NCBI GenBank assembly: GCA_002633005.1
Contig: NMRA01000279.1
Location: 197,233 to 261,232, forward strand
Reading direction: 5' to 3'
DNA length: 64,000 nucleotides
Source: Phoronis australis
Taxonomy: Eukaryota > Phoronida > Phoronidae
In this document: positions 48,501 to 60,500 of the stretch, piece by piece
How the letters are laid out: every line of letters starts with the position of its first letter
Position numbering within the stretch: position 1 is the first letter of the stretch
The notes under the pieces: generated by a model
What the model was told of the DNA's origin: nothing
The model's input: the letters and a program-made list of their open reading frames with translations, nothing else
Database searches by the model: none
Translations under genes and position numbers: made by a program

Positions 48501-51500
48501 ATTGCTTTTCAAGAGGGCCATCACTAGTACAATGTGTAAACAGATATTTAGATGTTTCATATGTACTCACAGCTCATCATCAGATCTTGAAAATTTGTTG
48601 GAACTACTTTTTTCAGGCAGTGGATATTGAAGCCGCCGCTCCACAAAAAGTTAAGAAAAAGTTCTCACTGATGAAGTCGCGACACAAGAAGACAGACAGT
48701 GGTTCCAGCTCCGCGTCAGCGGGAAGTGCGTCGTCATCTGGGTTCAACTCATCAAGTGTCAGTAGCGGCTCAACGAATCTGGTGAGTAGAGGGCATTCAA
48801 CGGGGCGTAGATTGAGTCGTATTCAGTCATTCATTGGAGGCTTTCTAAAGAGCACTGTGGTGATTATATTGCCTCTGAAGAAGTTGAGCTAAACATCCCC
48901 TACCTTATTAAAATTTCAATTTTGATGAATAGACATAAACCAAAAGTTTTAGGATCTGAAATTGTCTTGATTTATTTTGCTGAGTCAGTGAAATGGCAGT
49001 GAAATTACAGTCCTGCATGTGTAACTAGGGCCTTAGATCAAGTCTCTGAACCCAAACTCCAAACTCTGAATTGTTTTTTACCTTCTGTCCTACTTTAAAG
49101 GGACGTTATCAATTTTACGGCTGAAAAAACAAAATTTTAAGATTATTGAGGGATGGGATATACTTCTGGAAGTTTTCACCTTTGGCCAGAGTTATAAAAC
49201 AACAAAATCTGTTGTCTTTCGTGAATTCATTACAAACTGCCAGACATTTAAAGACAGCTAAATAGTGTTTAAATTCTCGGCCATTGTTCAAGTGAGATTT
49301 AGCTCCACCAGTGGAGTATTGAATTGTGACCTTATAGTTTCAGGGTTCGATTCCGTGCTGGGCTCAGAAAATCACTTTCTCACCGATAATAGTTAATTAT
49401 CTTAAAAGGATACTTAACCCAGTTTAATTTGTGATTTCAAAAAGTTCTCGTTCTGTCACTTGCTAATTCGTCACTGTCATCCCACTTGCGTGATAACAGC
49501 AAAACTCAACTGAAAACACAATGTCATACTCTCTGTGTCGTAGATTGGATATTTTGTAGGTAGTCGATTGCTACATCGCATTACTTTGTTTCATAGAACT
49601 TGATGGGAAAGTTGTTTTTAATACATGTTAATGGACCTTTCCTTTTAAGTTTGGACTAAAGTAAAGCAGAAAATGTCAAAAAATAATTTGAAGGTTGAGT
49701 TCAGAGATCAAACTTACATGAAATTTAAACGATTTTAAATTACTTGTAATTATATACTTTTAGTTTATCAGCATTTTGAATCTTAATAATTTGAACATCA
49801 GAAGTTTGAATTGCGCACATATAAAATGAATTTTAAACACCATTGAAAAACTGGCAGCTAAATCTGTCTGTCAAAACGCCTCATTTCTGTTCTTTCTAAA
49901 AGTGAAGAATTTTACAGTAGACTATAATGGGTCTTAATAAATGTCGCTATGGTGACTGTTGATGAGAACTGCCCACAATTCGTTGATTCATATGTACGTG
50001 TATGTTCGGCCGTTTTACATCAAACAGCTTCGACTTCACCGACGCCATTTTACGACTAACAGCATCGTAAGTAGAGTGTGAGTGGAACGTGAGAGAGGTC
50101 ACTTCCCTTTTGTCATCACACTGGTAGTCGTTCTTTGGAACATGCGGTAAAATCTCACCAATGGAGGACCCGATACGACGGGCAAGAAAGTTTTTATTTT
50201 CCTGATTTTTCAAAAAAGCGTGGTAGTTACAAATTAACGCTTTACTCTGATCTCGAAAAATTCTGAGCATTTTCAACAATGTTGGAATCCCTTGGAAATG
50301 AAAAACGGGGAGTTTGGCTATTATTTTTGTCCAAAATTTGTGAGGCTCTACCGCAACTCACACAGTCATTATTTGTAACATGCATTTTTTCTTCTGCTGT
50401 AGCGTTTCATTGTTTGTTTGCGTCATATTGCCATCAAATCATCAGTATTATTAAATTTGCCTGTTGCAACTGTATAATATTCTTACCAATGGCAGCTACT
50501 ATTGTTTCGTTCAAACAAAATTTAGATTTTGGTGTTTGAGTGGTTTAATTTTTATTTCTTTAATAACTTGAATTTATGGCTTTTACTTGAGGTTTATGAT
50601 CTCGCTCTACACTGTAGAGGTTGACAATGGCCTATTTACAGATAAAAAAAATTGATGCACCAACACCCACTAGTGGAGATTGAAGACATATCCTTTATCA
50701 TCGCCATGTTTTAATGGTAGAAATGTTATTTCATTTTTTTTGCATATTATTGACTTCCCATAATCCATTGCACAGGAAGCATCTCCTCGCAGCGGTAAAA
50801 AGGTCAAGGTGACTTGTCTCCCGCTTCGCTACTTTGTGTTCCAATTTTCTAGTTGTTTTTTCGACTTGTCTGAACTTATTCAGAAATGTCAACTAGATGA
50901 GAATGCCATTGTATAAACTACTGTAGTACTAGTATGCCACTCAGGGAAGAAAAATACCAAAGATGTCTGTGTAGAGTTAAAACGAATAAANTAGAAGTTT
51001 CAAATTTTGGAAGTTGAGACAAATCTTAGACTTAAGTAAAAAATGAACTTAAAATCAGTTTCTTGGAACGGGCCTCATGACTTCTGTTCTTAGTATGAAA
51101 TAAATTTCCAAGTCTGTTTTGTCACCTGGATGTCCATCTTCTATAAACACATACTATATCTACTTATTTATTGTATTCTTTAAAATGAGGGTGACTTCTT
51201 AAGTGATAACATTGCTTTTCAAGAGGGCCATCACTAGTACAATGTGTAAACAGATATTTAGATGTTTCATATGTACTCACCGCTCATCATCAGATCTTAA
51301 AAATTTGTTGAAACTACTTTCTTCAGGCAGTGGATATTGAAGCCGCCGCTCCGCAAAAAGTTAAGAAAAAGTTCTCACTGATGAAGTCGCGACACAAGAA
51401 GACAGACAGTGGTTCCAGCTCCGCGTCAGCGGGCAGTGCATCGTCATCTGGGTTCAACTCATCGAGTGTCAGTAGCGGCTCAACGAATCTGGTGAGTAGA

Positions 51501-54500
51501 GGGCATTCAACGGGGCGTAGATTGAGTCGTATTCAGTCATTCATTGGAGGCTTTCTAAAGAGCACTGTGGTGATTATATTGCCTCTGAAGAAGTTGAGCT
51601 AAACATCCCTTACCTTATTCAAATTTCAATTTTGATGAATAGACATAAACCAAAAGTTTTAGGATATGAAATTGTCTTGATTTATTTTGCTGAGTCAGTG
51701 AAATTACAGTCCTGCATGTGTAACTAGGTCCCTAGGTCAAGTCTCTGAACCCAAACTCCAAACTCTGAATTGTTTTTTACCTTCTGTCCTACTTTAATGG
51801 GACGTTATCAATTTTATGGCTGAAAAAACAAAATTTTGAGATTATTGAGGGATGGGATATACTTTTAGAAGTTTTTACCTTTGGCCAGAGTTATAAAACA
51901 ACAAAATCTGTTGTCTTTCGTGAATTCGTTACAAACTGCCAGACATTTAAAGGCAGCTAATTAGTGTTTAAATTCTCGGCCATTGTTCAAGTGAGATTTA
52001 GCTCCATCAATGGAGCATTGAATTGTGACCATAGAGATTCAGGGTTTGATTCCGTGCTGGGCTCAGAAAATCACTTTTTATTGTCCCTTTAATACAAACT
52101 CAAGTTCAGTGTCTGATTGTGTACTTGAGTATATTGTGGCGTTCATCCATGTAAACAGTAATATAATATTCAAACATAGAATAATAGTTAATTATCTTAA
52201 AAGGATACTTAACCCAGTTTAATTTGTGAGAAAAGAGCTTTTGGTATAGTTTGACGACTGTTGATCAAACTTACATGAATTTTAAACGATTTTAAATTAC
52301 TTGTAATTATATACTTTTAGTTTATCAGCATTTTGGAATTTTAATAATTTGAATATCAGAAGTTTGAATTGCACACATAGAAAATGAAGTTTAAACACCA
52401 TTGAAAAAGTGGCAGCTAAATCTGTCTGTCAAAACGCCTCATTTCTGTTCTTTCTAAAAGTGAAGAATTTACAGTAGACTATAATGGGTCTTAATAAATG
52501 TGGCTATGGTGACTGTTGATGAGAACTGCCCACAATTCGTTGATTCATATGTACGTGTATGTTCGGCCGTTTTACATCAAACAGCTTCGACTTCACCGAC
52601 GCCATTTTACGACTAACAGCATCGTAAGTAGAGTGTGAGTGGAACGTGAGAGAGGTCACTTCCCTTTTGTCATCACACTGGTAGTCGTTCTTTGGAACAT
52701 GCGGTAAAATCTCACCAATGGAGGACCCGATACGACGGGCAAGAAAGTTTTTATTTTCCTGATTTTTCAAAAAAGCGTGGTAGTTACAAATTAACGCTTT
52801 ACTCTGATCTCGAAAAATTCTGAGCATTTTCAACAATGTTGGAATCCCTTGGAAATGAAAAACGGGGAGTTTGGCTATTATTTTTGTCCAAAATTTGTGA
52901 GGCTCTACCGCAACTCACACAGTCATTATTTGTAACATGCATTTTTTCTTCTGCTGTAGCGTTTCATTGTTTGTTTGCGTCATATTGCCATCAAATCATC
53001 AGTATTATTAAATTTGCCTGTTGCAACTGTATAATATTCTTACCAATGGCAGCTACTATTGTTTCGTTCAAACAAAATTTAGATTTTGGTGTTTGAGTGG
53101 TTTAATTTTTATTTCTTTAATAACTTGAATTTATGGCTTTTACTTGAGGTTTATGATCTCGCTCTACACTGTAGAGGTTGACAATGGCCTATTTACAGAT
53201 AAAAAAAATTGATGCACCAACACCCACTAGTGGAGATTGAAGACATATCCTTTATCATCGCCATGTTTTAATGGTAGAAATGTTATTTCATTTTTTTTGC
53301 ATATTATTGACTTCCCATAATCCATTGCACAGGAAGCATCTCCTCGCAGCGGTAAAAAGGTCAAGGTGACTTGTCTCCCGCTTCGCTACTTTGTGTTCCA
53401 ATTTTCTAGTTGTTTTTTCGACTTGTCTGAACTTATTCAGAAATGTCAACTAGATGAGAATGCCATTGTATAAACTACTGTAGTACTAGTATGCCACTCA
53501 GGGAAGAAAAATACCAAAGATGTCTGTGTAGAGTTAAAACGAATAAAGAAAAGTTTTTAGAAAAGTTTAAGTACATCAAATTTAAAATTTATGTAGTTTT
53601 TATTTACCTTCAGTATTGTCTGTGTCTACCTTGTCATTTCTCTTACTACATCATTCAACTTGTAAGGTTTCTTGTTATTTTTACCAGATTTTTCATTAAA
53701 ATTGTTCCCTTTGTTGTGATCCTGCTACTTGTATCCCTTAATAATGTGGATCACCATGTTGTGCTGTCATTTAGCAATAGATGGCGTTGGCGCTTACTTA
53801 TTTCCTCAGAAGTGATCAATGATGTAGTCATCTTATGTGAAATGTCTCATACTACGACCGAGGCTACTCTCGGAGACAATTTGTCCCACGTTCATGTTTT
53901 ATCCGTCACCCACAATTAACACGAGCTCGACCATTTGTTTGCATGTTTCACAGCTGAGTAACAGACCTCGGTCACGTGAACGGAGGCACACATTGTGTGA
54001 GACTGGCGGTGTAAGTCTGGACCTGTCCGTGTTTGATAATATGATTTAGTGTTCCAATCACTTCCTTGACATGTTTTTCTGTTAACAGCGCTCTGAATGA
54101 GAGGTTGCCCCAGTCAGTGTTTTCACCTGATATTTTCAGCATGGTAATCCATTTTCCAATTAACTCCCATAGCAGAAAATTTGACAGCAGGTGTCGCTTA
54201 CTATGATGCATGGGGGATAATAAATTTGAGTCACCAGTCACAGGCTTTGACCTGTGTGCTTACATGTTGAGTAATCGCATTTCAAAAAATTCTTCAAAAC
54301 AACATTCACTTTGCGTGCAGTTGTTACTTAGCTAAAGATTGTAGGATGTTTGATCAATCAGAAGTTCACCTTTTAATTAAAATGTGTTACCAGCAGGCTC
54401 TGGTGAGAACACTCACCGGGCTGTAATACGCTCTTTTGTGTGTATCTCTTGAGTGGATTATATTCATCAAGCATGCAGTTTGTGATTTGTTTGGTTAATT

Positions 54501-57500
54501 ACACTGTTTCAAATCCTCATGTACTGTAATACCAAGTCAAGGATATTAAATCCCTGCCCTTGCTAGGTACAAGTTTGGTGTTCTAGAGTAACCTTGACCT
54601 TTAATACAGAACATATGCTTGTGATGTATGTCCTTACACCATGGTTGTCACTTCCTGTGTTAGTGCAATAGTTCCAGGGTAGCAACTGGAGACTGTAGTC
54701 ATTTTAACCCATAGTTCTAACCCAGAGGTGTATTAACTTTTGTAACCAAGTGTATTAGAATGTTTAGCGTGAACCTTGCAATAAAAGGGCAAAACTTACT
54801 TGTAACATGTTTTTGTTAAATATGCACCTTCAAGTGTTTTCACATCAACTACTGTGCAACTGGTTCTAGCTATGAGACAAACTGGATGATACTGTGTGTA
54901 AATATTCAGAAATGAGAAGACATGCTGAATAATGCTATTCACGGCCATCACAATTAACCGTTGACCAATCATGACCTGGTCTACTAATCGGTACATGATA
55001 ACAGTGATTAGGCTAAATACCATTTCCCACGTCATGACGGCTAATTCTGTTAACAACAAGAAAGATTGATCATTATTATGGCAGCAAAATTCTAATCTTC
55101 ACCTCAATTGATTTCCTGTTAATTTCCTCTTCATTCTCAATCGTGAAGGACAGAACTTCAACCCAGCCATCATGGTTGGGGAAATTGTGGGTCATTTTGT
55201 ATAAACACGTTTGGCATTGTACTCTGTGTTGATGTTTTCTAGTACTGATCTTGTGTGATTACAGAGCACATTTAGTACTGTGTTCACATGAGAAATGATA
55301 TGAGTGCAAGTTGTTCCAGGCACAAAATGCCCATAAATGCGCCATTGTGGTTTAATATGCTTACCGTACTTCTGCTGTTGTCTTAGCATGAGATAATTGC
55401 CTCAGTTGCTGTTTTCCTCACTTCCAGGGGCTACCTTGCTAGTAATAATCAGACTTTAAACAATGGTTGTTCTTTGTCTACTGCATATTGTAAACCATGC
55501 TAATAATGATTTGAGATTTGCTTCTATTGTTGTTGAGAAATTGAATATAAAAAAAAAACGTATACATGTACATGCACATATAAATTTTACCTTCTTTCTA
55601 TTGTCTTTGCTCCCTGATAAAGTTCTTTTGGAACAATCTACACCACCTCTTTTTAAGCGGAGTAGACTGGTGTCAATTCATAGCCATGGTTTTGAGGTGA
55701 TTTGAAATATGTTGTCTTTGCTTGATCACTTATGATGGAACATCTTGTGTCTGGAACTACTTTTTCCTTAAAACTGCTGTGCAAGCTCAGAGCTTTTTCT
55801 TACAACTTTTGTGAAAGGCTAACTTTGATGAACTTGTATTAATTTTTAGGAATCCTGGTAGGTGGAGTGAGGTGCACTTGCTAGGCTGCAATATTTAACT
55901 TAATTTGTAACCAATTTTTTTGCAAGTTTCAACTTAAATGTATTGTTTAGTCTTTTCTGGACTTGATGGAGAATTTTGTACACCTTTGTATTAATGATCA
56001 AGTATTTTTCGTATACAAAATCTGTATTATTGACAAAAATCTTTTAAGCATTCTCTCTAACCAGGCCATTGCTATATGATCAGCCCTTATGTCTCAAGTG
56101 GTGTCAAATTTGCTTGTAAAGTAAAGAAAAATCATTTTGTGCCAATTTGTACAATGTGACCTAGGTAGGAAAATTGTGTTCTAATCTTAACAGATGGGTT
56201 TATTTCCGTACAACACAATACAATACAACACAATACAATACAATACAATTCAATACAATACTATACAATATAATACACTATAATACAATGTATTGTGGTA
56301 GCATGAAAACAACTACATGGATCTTGAAGACACTTTTCCCCGTTACATTCTTCATGAAGGTTCACGTTTACCCACACTCGTTATTGTGGAAGTCTGTCAG
56401 AGTTTTATGCACATTTGTTGTGCGGGCTGTTAGGTCAAGGTGAATCTGTGCTCTCATAGCAGAAGGTCCGGTGTGTCGCTGAATGGTGCTCATAGTTTTT
56501 GCATTTTCTAGCTTGTACCTCCACACTTGCTGGCGCTAACAACAGCGGTCGCCTTCACGGGTAAGGAGCGTATCTCTGGTAGTGCTTCCAACCCTAACCT
56601 GGTGGAGATGGACGCGGACCAGATGAGGCCGCGGCCTCAAAGCTGCCCCGAGTCCACCAGCGACCAACTGTCTCAACGTATAGAGGAACTAAAACTTCGA
56701 GAACAGTTCATCACTTGTGCCAAGGATGGTGAGAGTTAACAAACGTTTCTATTGATTGAAAGGTTGTATCACGCTTTACTGTTCAGCCATTTGGATGTGT
56801 CTTAGTGTTAACATTGGGTTTGACATTGGTTGTGCTGAATGAATCAGTTGTTGAAATTTTTTGTAGCTTTAGACATAAATGATTCATTTTAAGATTGCTG
56901 GAATTACTTTAATTTTTAATTGACAAGTGAAAATTATTTTTGTCCAAGCTGCTTGTATTTGATCTGAGATGAGTGTTGCAGACACGTGGAGGTGCATAAC
57001 TTAAATGTCACCCATTGTAATGGCTTGTTCTGTGTTCCAGTTTATGAGACCCTCAAAAGTCTAGTACATGCTATTAGTACAGAAAAAGACAGATTGAAAC
57101 TAGCCCAGCAGGAGGGAGGAACGATGCTTCACACCACCCCAGGATATGTGCATGGGCTCAGACAGCAGGTGTCAGAGGTGAGTAGGTTATGGCTGGGGTT
57201 GGCGTTACACGGGTACATCTATAGTTTGAAGTTCGTTGATTGAGGACTACACTCTGCTCTGGATACACCCATGAGTTGAGGGAGTAAATATTTGAGGTGA
57301 GTTGATGGAAAGGGGCGGGGTTACAGTCCACCTTGTTGTACATACATGGGTTAATTGAGTAACTGTCAGAGATGAGTTGATGGAGAGGGGCGGGGTTACA
57401 CTCCACCGTGTTGTACATGCATGGGTTATTTGAGTAATTGTCAGATGAGTTGATGGAGAGGGGCGGGGTTACACTCCAAAATGAGGCATGTTCTTAGCTG

Positions 57501-60500
57501 AGGCAGAAAGTGTCTGAGGTGAGTAAATGAGGAAGGCCCCATCTATATGTACTAGGAGTGTGGTAGCTTTTTACTATGTGTTTATCGTGGATGGCGAGTG
57601 GTAAGACCACCCATGGTGTTTGATAGGACTAAGCCTTGTTTGAGCATGAGACGTAGAAATAATTTTTTATTTTCCCAGGTAACTAAGTTTCATTTGTGAA
57701 CTGTAAGGTAGTTTACCCTTTTGTTTGTTTTTCAGTTGCTAAGACAAAATGCTGATTTAACAAGTCGTCTTTCAAGAATACATCGAGAATCTAATCTAGA
57801 TGATTGCCTACCACCGTCAGCCGAAAGGGTAAGCGGCGGTAATCAAATTCTGAAGACTTGGAATTGGAAAATGTCTGGCAAAACTTGGAATAGGCTTTTA
57901 GCTATAAGCATAGTTTTAGAATTTCAGTTTGCCTAAATTTTTGTTAATGCTACTGCTTACGAGGGCAACTCGCTTTTGACATTTTAGTCACACACATACA
58001 AACAGTATTTGAATCAGAAAATGTAGAATAGAAGTTGAAAGCGAACTCGGAAAACTTCAAGTTATCATGTGTGTTAGGGCCTTCGTGGAATATTTTTTGT
58101 TGTCCTTTGTATTACGCTCACTTTTTTTTGATGAAAAAGTCAATCTTGTTACTGAATAGTAATTCTTTTGGTCAGATTACAAATAAAATATTTTGCTTGT
58201 GTTTGATGGTTATTAACGTAAAAGGTAACTTTTATTATTTTTTGAATCCTTATTATATTTAGAGATAATTTTCTTCATTTGACGTCAGTTCATGTTTTAT
58301 GGATTCCAGCTTCCACCGCTTGTCGCGTCTTTGTCCACCGAAAGCACTGTGTCTGAATATTTTGATACAATTGAGGACTCTAACGTGTCGCCATCTAGTG
58401 GTGATATTGAGGAGTCAGATCGTGACTCCTCCAGCTCTGAAGTAAGTTTGGGGTTTGTCAGTAAGTAATAAATGTAAGACTTAATTAACTAAAAAATTGA
58501 AAGAAAGTTAAAGTTGGATTTTGTCTTGTTAAATTGACTAAAATTTAGTCTCATAAAGTCGGTCTCGTATTATTGCTTACTGTGAAAGGATTCTATTTCC
58601 GTTACCAACAAAAATTCAACGATTAAAGAAAACTCTTCTAAGATTATTGGAGTAAGCCAAGCCTAAACTTTCGAGATCGAAAAAGTAGTGCTTGTACGCG
58701 TTACCCATGGCATTGGTAACAGAAACAGAACGGTATAGCAGAATATTATGAGATTGATTTTATGAGGGTTAAAGCTCTAATTTGATTTTCATTTTTAGCC
58801 AGCTAAGCAGAGCGGTATACAGCTTTATTGTGCTAGGTGCAGTTGGTTAACGTGAACTCTAATATCATTGGTTATAATTTAGCAGGCATTTATTGACATG
58901 CAGTCTGCAACCCTGTATCGATTTCTTAACACTTGGAGTAAGTGAGTGGTAAGTCTGACATGAGATAAAGGTTCATGGGTAATGGTCTGATATAACGTGC
59001 CCGAATTTTGAGAACCAGTTTTCTCCACTGAATAACAGGCATCAAGCTGGTTCTCAAAGTATGGGCACGTTATATCAGACTATTGCCATGTTCATTTCTT
59101 GTCTTGCAGATGACACTCGTGAAAATCACAGATTATGCAGGTCAACTTGAGCTAACTGGTTTGAATGTGTCCTTTCCACCAGAGGCAATAACTACACTTG
59201 ACTGACTTTCTAATTCTGCTGGGTCAACTGGCTAAGACATCTGATTGGCCTGTAAGCCGTTAGTTGTCAGTGAGAACCAATCAGATGTCTTAGCCAGTGT
59301 CTGGTTTTAGCCATCACAAAGTGGTCGGGTTATGATATGAACTGACCTAATTCTGCAGTTGTATTTTGGGCTGTGGGTAAGAAAGGTGGTGTCCCTTTAA
59401 AGTTGTTGAACCAGAGTTTGGAGAAGAAGACTGCTAAAATTCAAATTAACCAAGCTTTTGTATATTTTACATCGAAATGAGTCATGATCTTTGATCAGGG
59501 TGCAAAAAATCCTCAAAATTGTGTGTCCTTGCGGATCATATTTTCTAGGCACCCCAGTTGAATTTTCCATGTTTATTATTTACAATTGCAAAGATGCATG
59601 GCATCGGGGAGTTTTCATACCCGGATCAAAGATCATAAATCTTTTTGATACATGAAGTACAAAATATCAGGCTTACTTTGAATTTTAGCTGTCTTATTTA
59701 TCAAACTTGGTTTAAACATTGTTTAAAAAATTAAGATTCTAGTTTCTTTACTCTGTTTTTGCAGGAAGGAGGTGAAGATTATGAATCTGGCTCAGAGCTA
59801 ACAGAGGGCTCTGATGCTGAGTTAGATGAAACGTTAATCCAGACAAGTGAGTGGCTGTATATTTGTACCATTCAACCAGCAGATACGTGACTTGCTATAC
59901 GCTTCCCTGGGTTGGGTATACAAAACTCATAGGGGTTGATAAAACAAGTAGTTCCTCAGTCAGGATCGTGAACCCTTTGTTAAACTGTGTTTACTTTTTC
60001 AGGCCGACTGGGAGGGTTGTATGACTAAGAACAGGGTTCACAAGGAACTACTTTCACTGACCTTACATGTCAATTTCAAAATGCCTGTTGTGTGTGAATG
60101 ACATCCGTGATTTATAACCTTTGGCAAAATTCTAAGCCATTGTTCAGACTAGTTACCCCCTCCAAGTCCAAAATGACTAAATTAGCTATGGCCGAAAAGA
60201 TTTTGGTTTACTTCACAGAATTTCCAAGAAGATGAAATCATAAATTCATGTACTAGTAGCCTACCTTTTGGTTTTCCGTTGGTCAAATCAGAATTATTTT
60301 TTATTTTTATATCTTAACTGGTGTGTATGAAATTTGTATTGTATTATTGTGATCTGTGGGTCAGTGACCCTCACTTTAAAAGTTCAAAGAATCATTTGCT
60401 TTCATTTCATGTTATTATCTTAAAGTTATTGTAACTGACAGTACATTATCTCTGAAACAAAAATACTGGTAGGACTGTCAGTTGCTTTCATGTATATGTA

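Larger units (their letters stand above)
48284..50990. repeat. Large direct repeat, first copy (probable haplotype duplicate)
   Basis: This segment is repeated at 50993-53547. The first 1.6 kb differ by many substitutions and several indels. The last 1.0 kb (from about 49947) look identical. The copy stops exactly at the single N at 50991. Confidence 0.9.
50993..53547. repeat. Large direct repeat, second copy
   Basis: This matches 48284-50990. It is about 150 bases shorter because of indels between 51.7 and 52.5 kb, including an unrelated stretch around 52080-52180. Its first 86 bases are a truncated family B element. Confidence 0.9.

Noticed and set aside
49947-50539. Two frames (minus 110 codons, plus 86 codons) repeated exactly at 52504-53096
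   Set aside because: Their perfect conservation reflects the identical part of the duplicated segment, not selection. The plus frame lies in the dispersed family F repeat.
53491-53919. 142-codon frame with hydrophobic stretches
   Set aside because: It lies in an ORP intron beside the exon at 53954, matches no known family and is AT-rich chance sequence.
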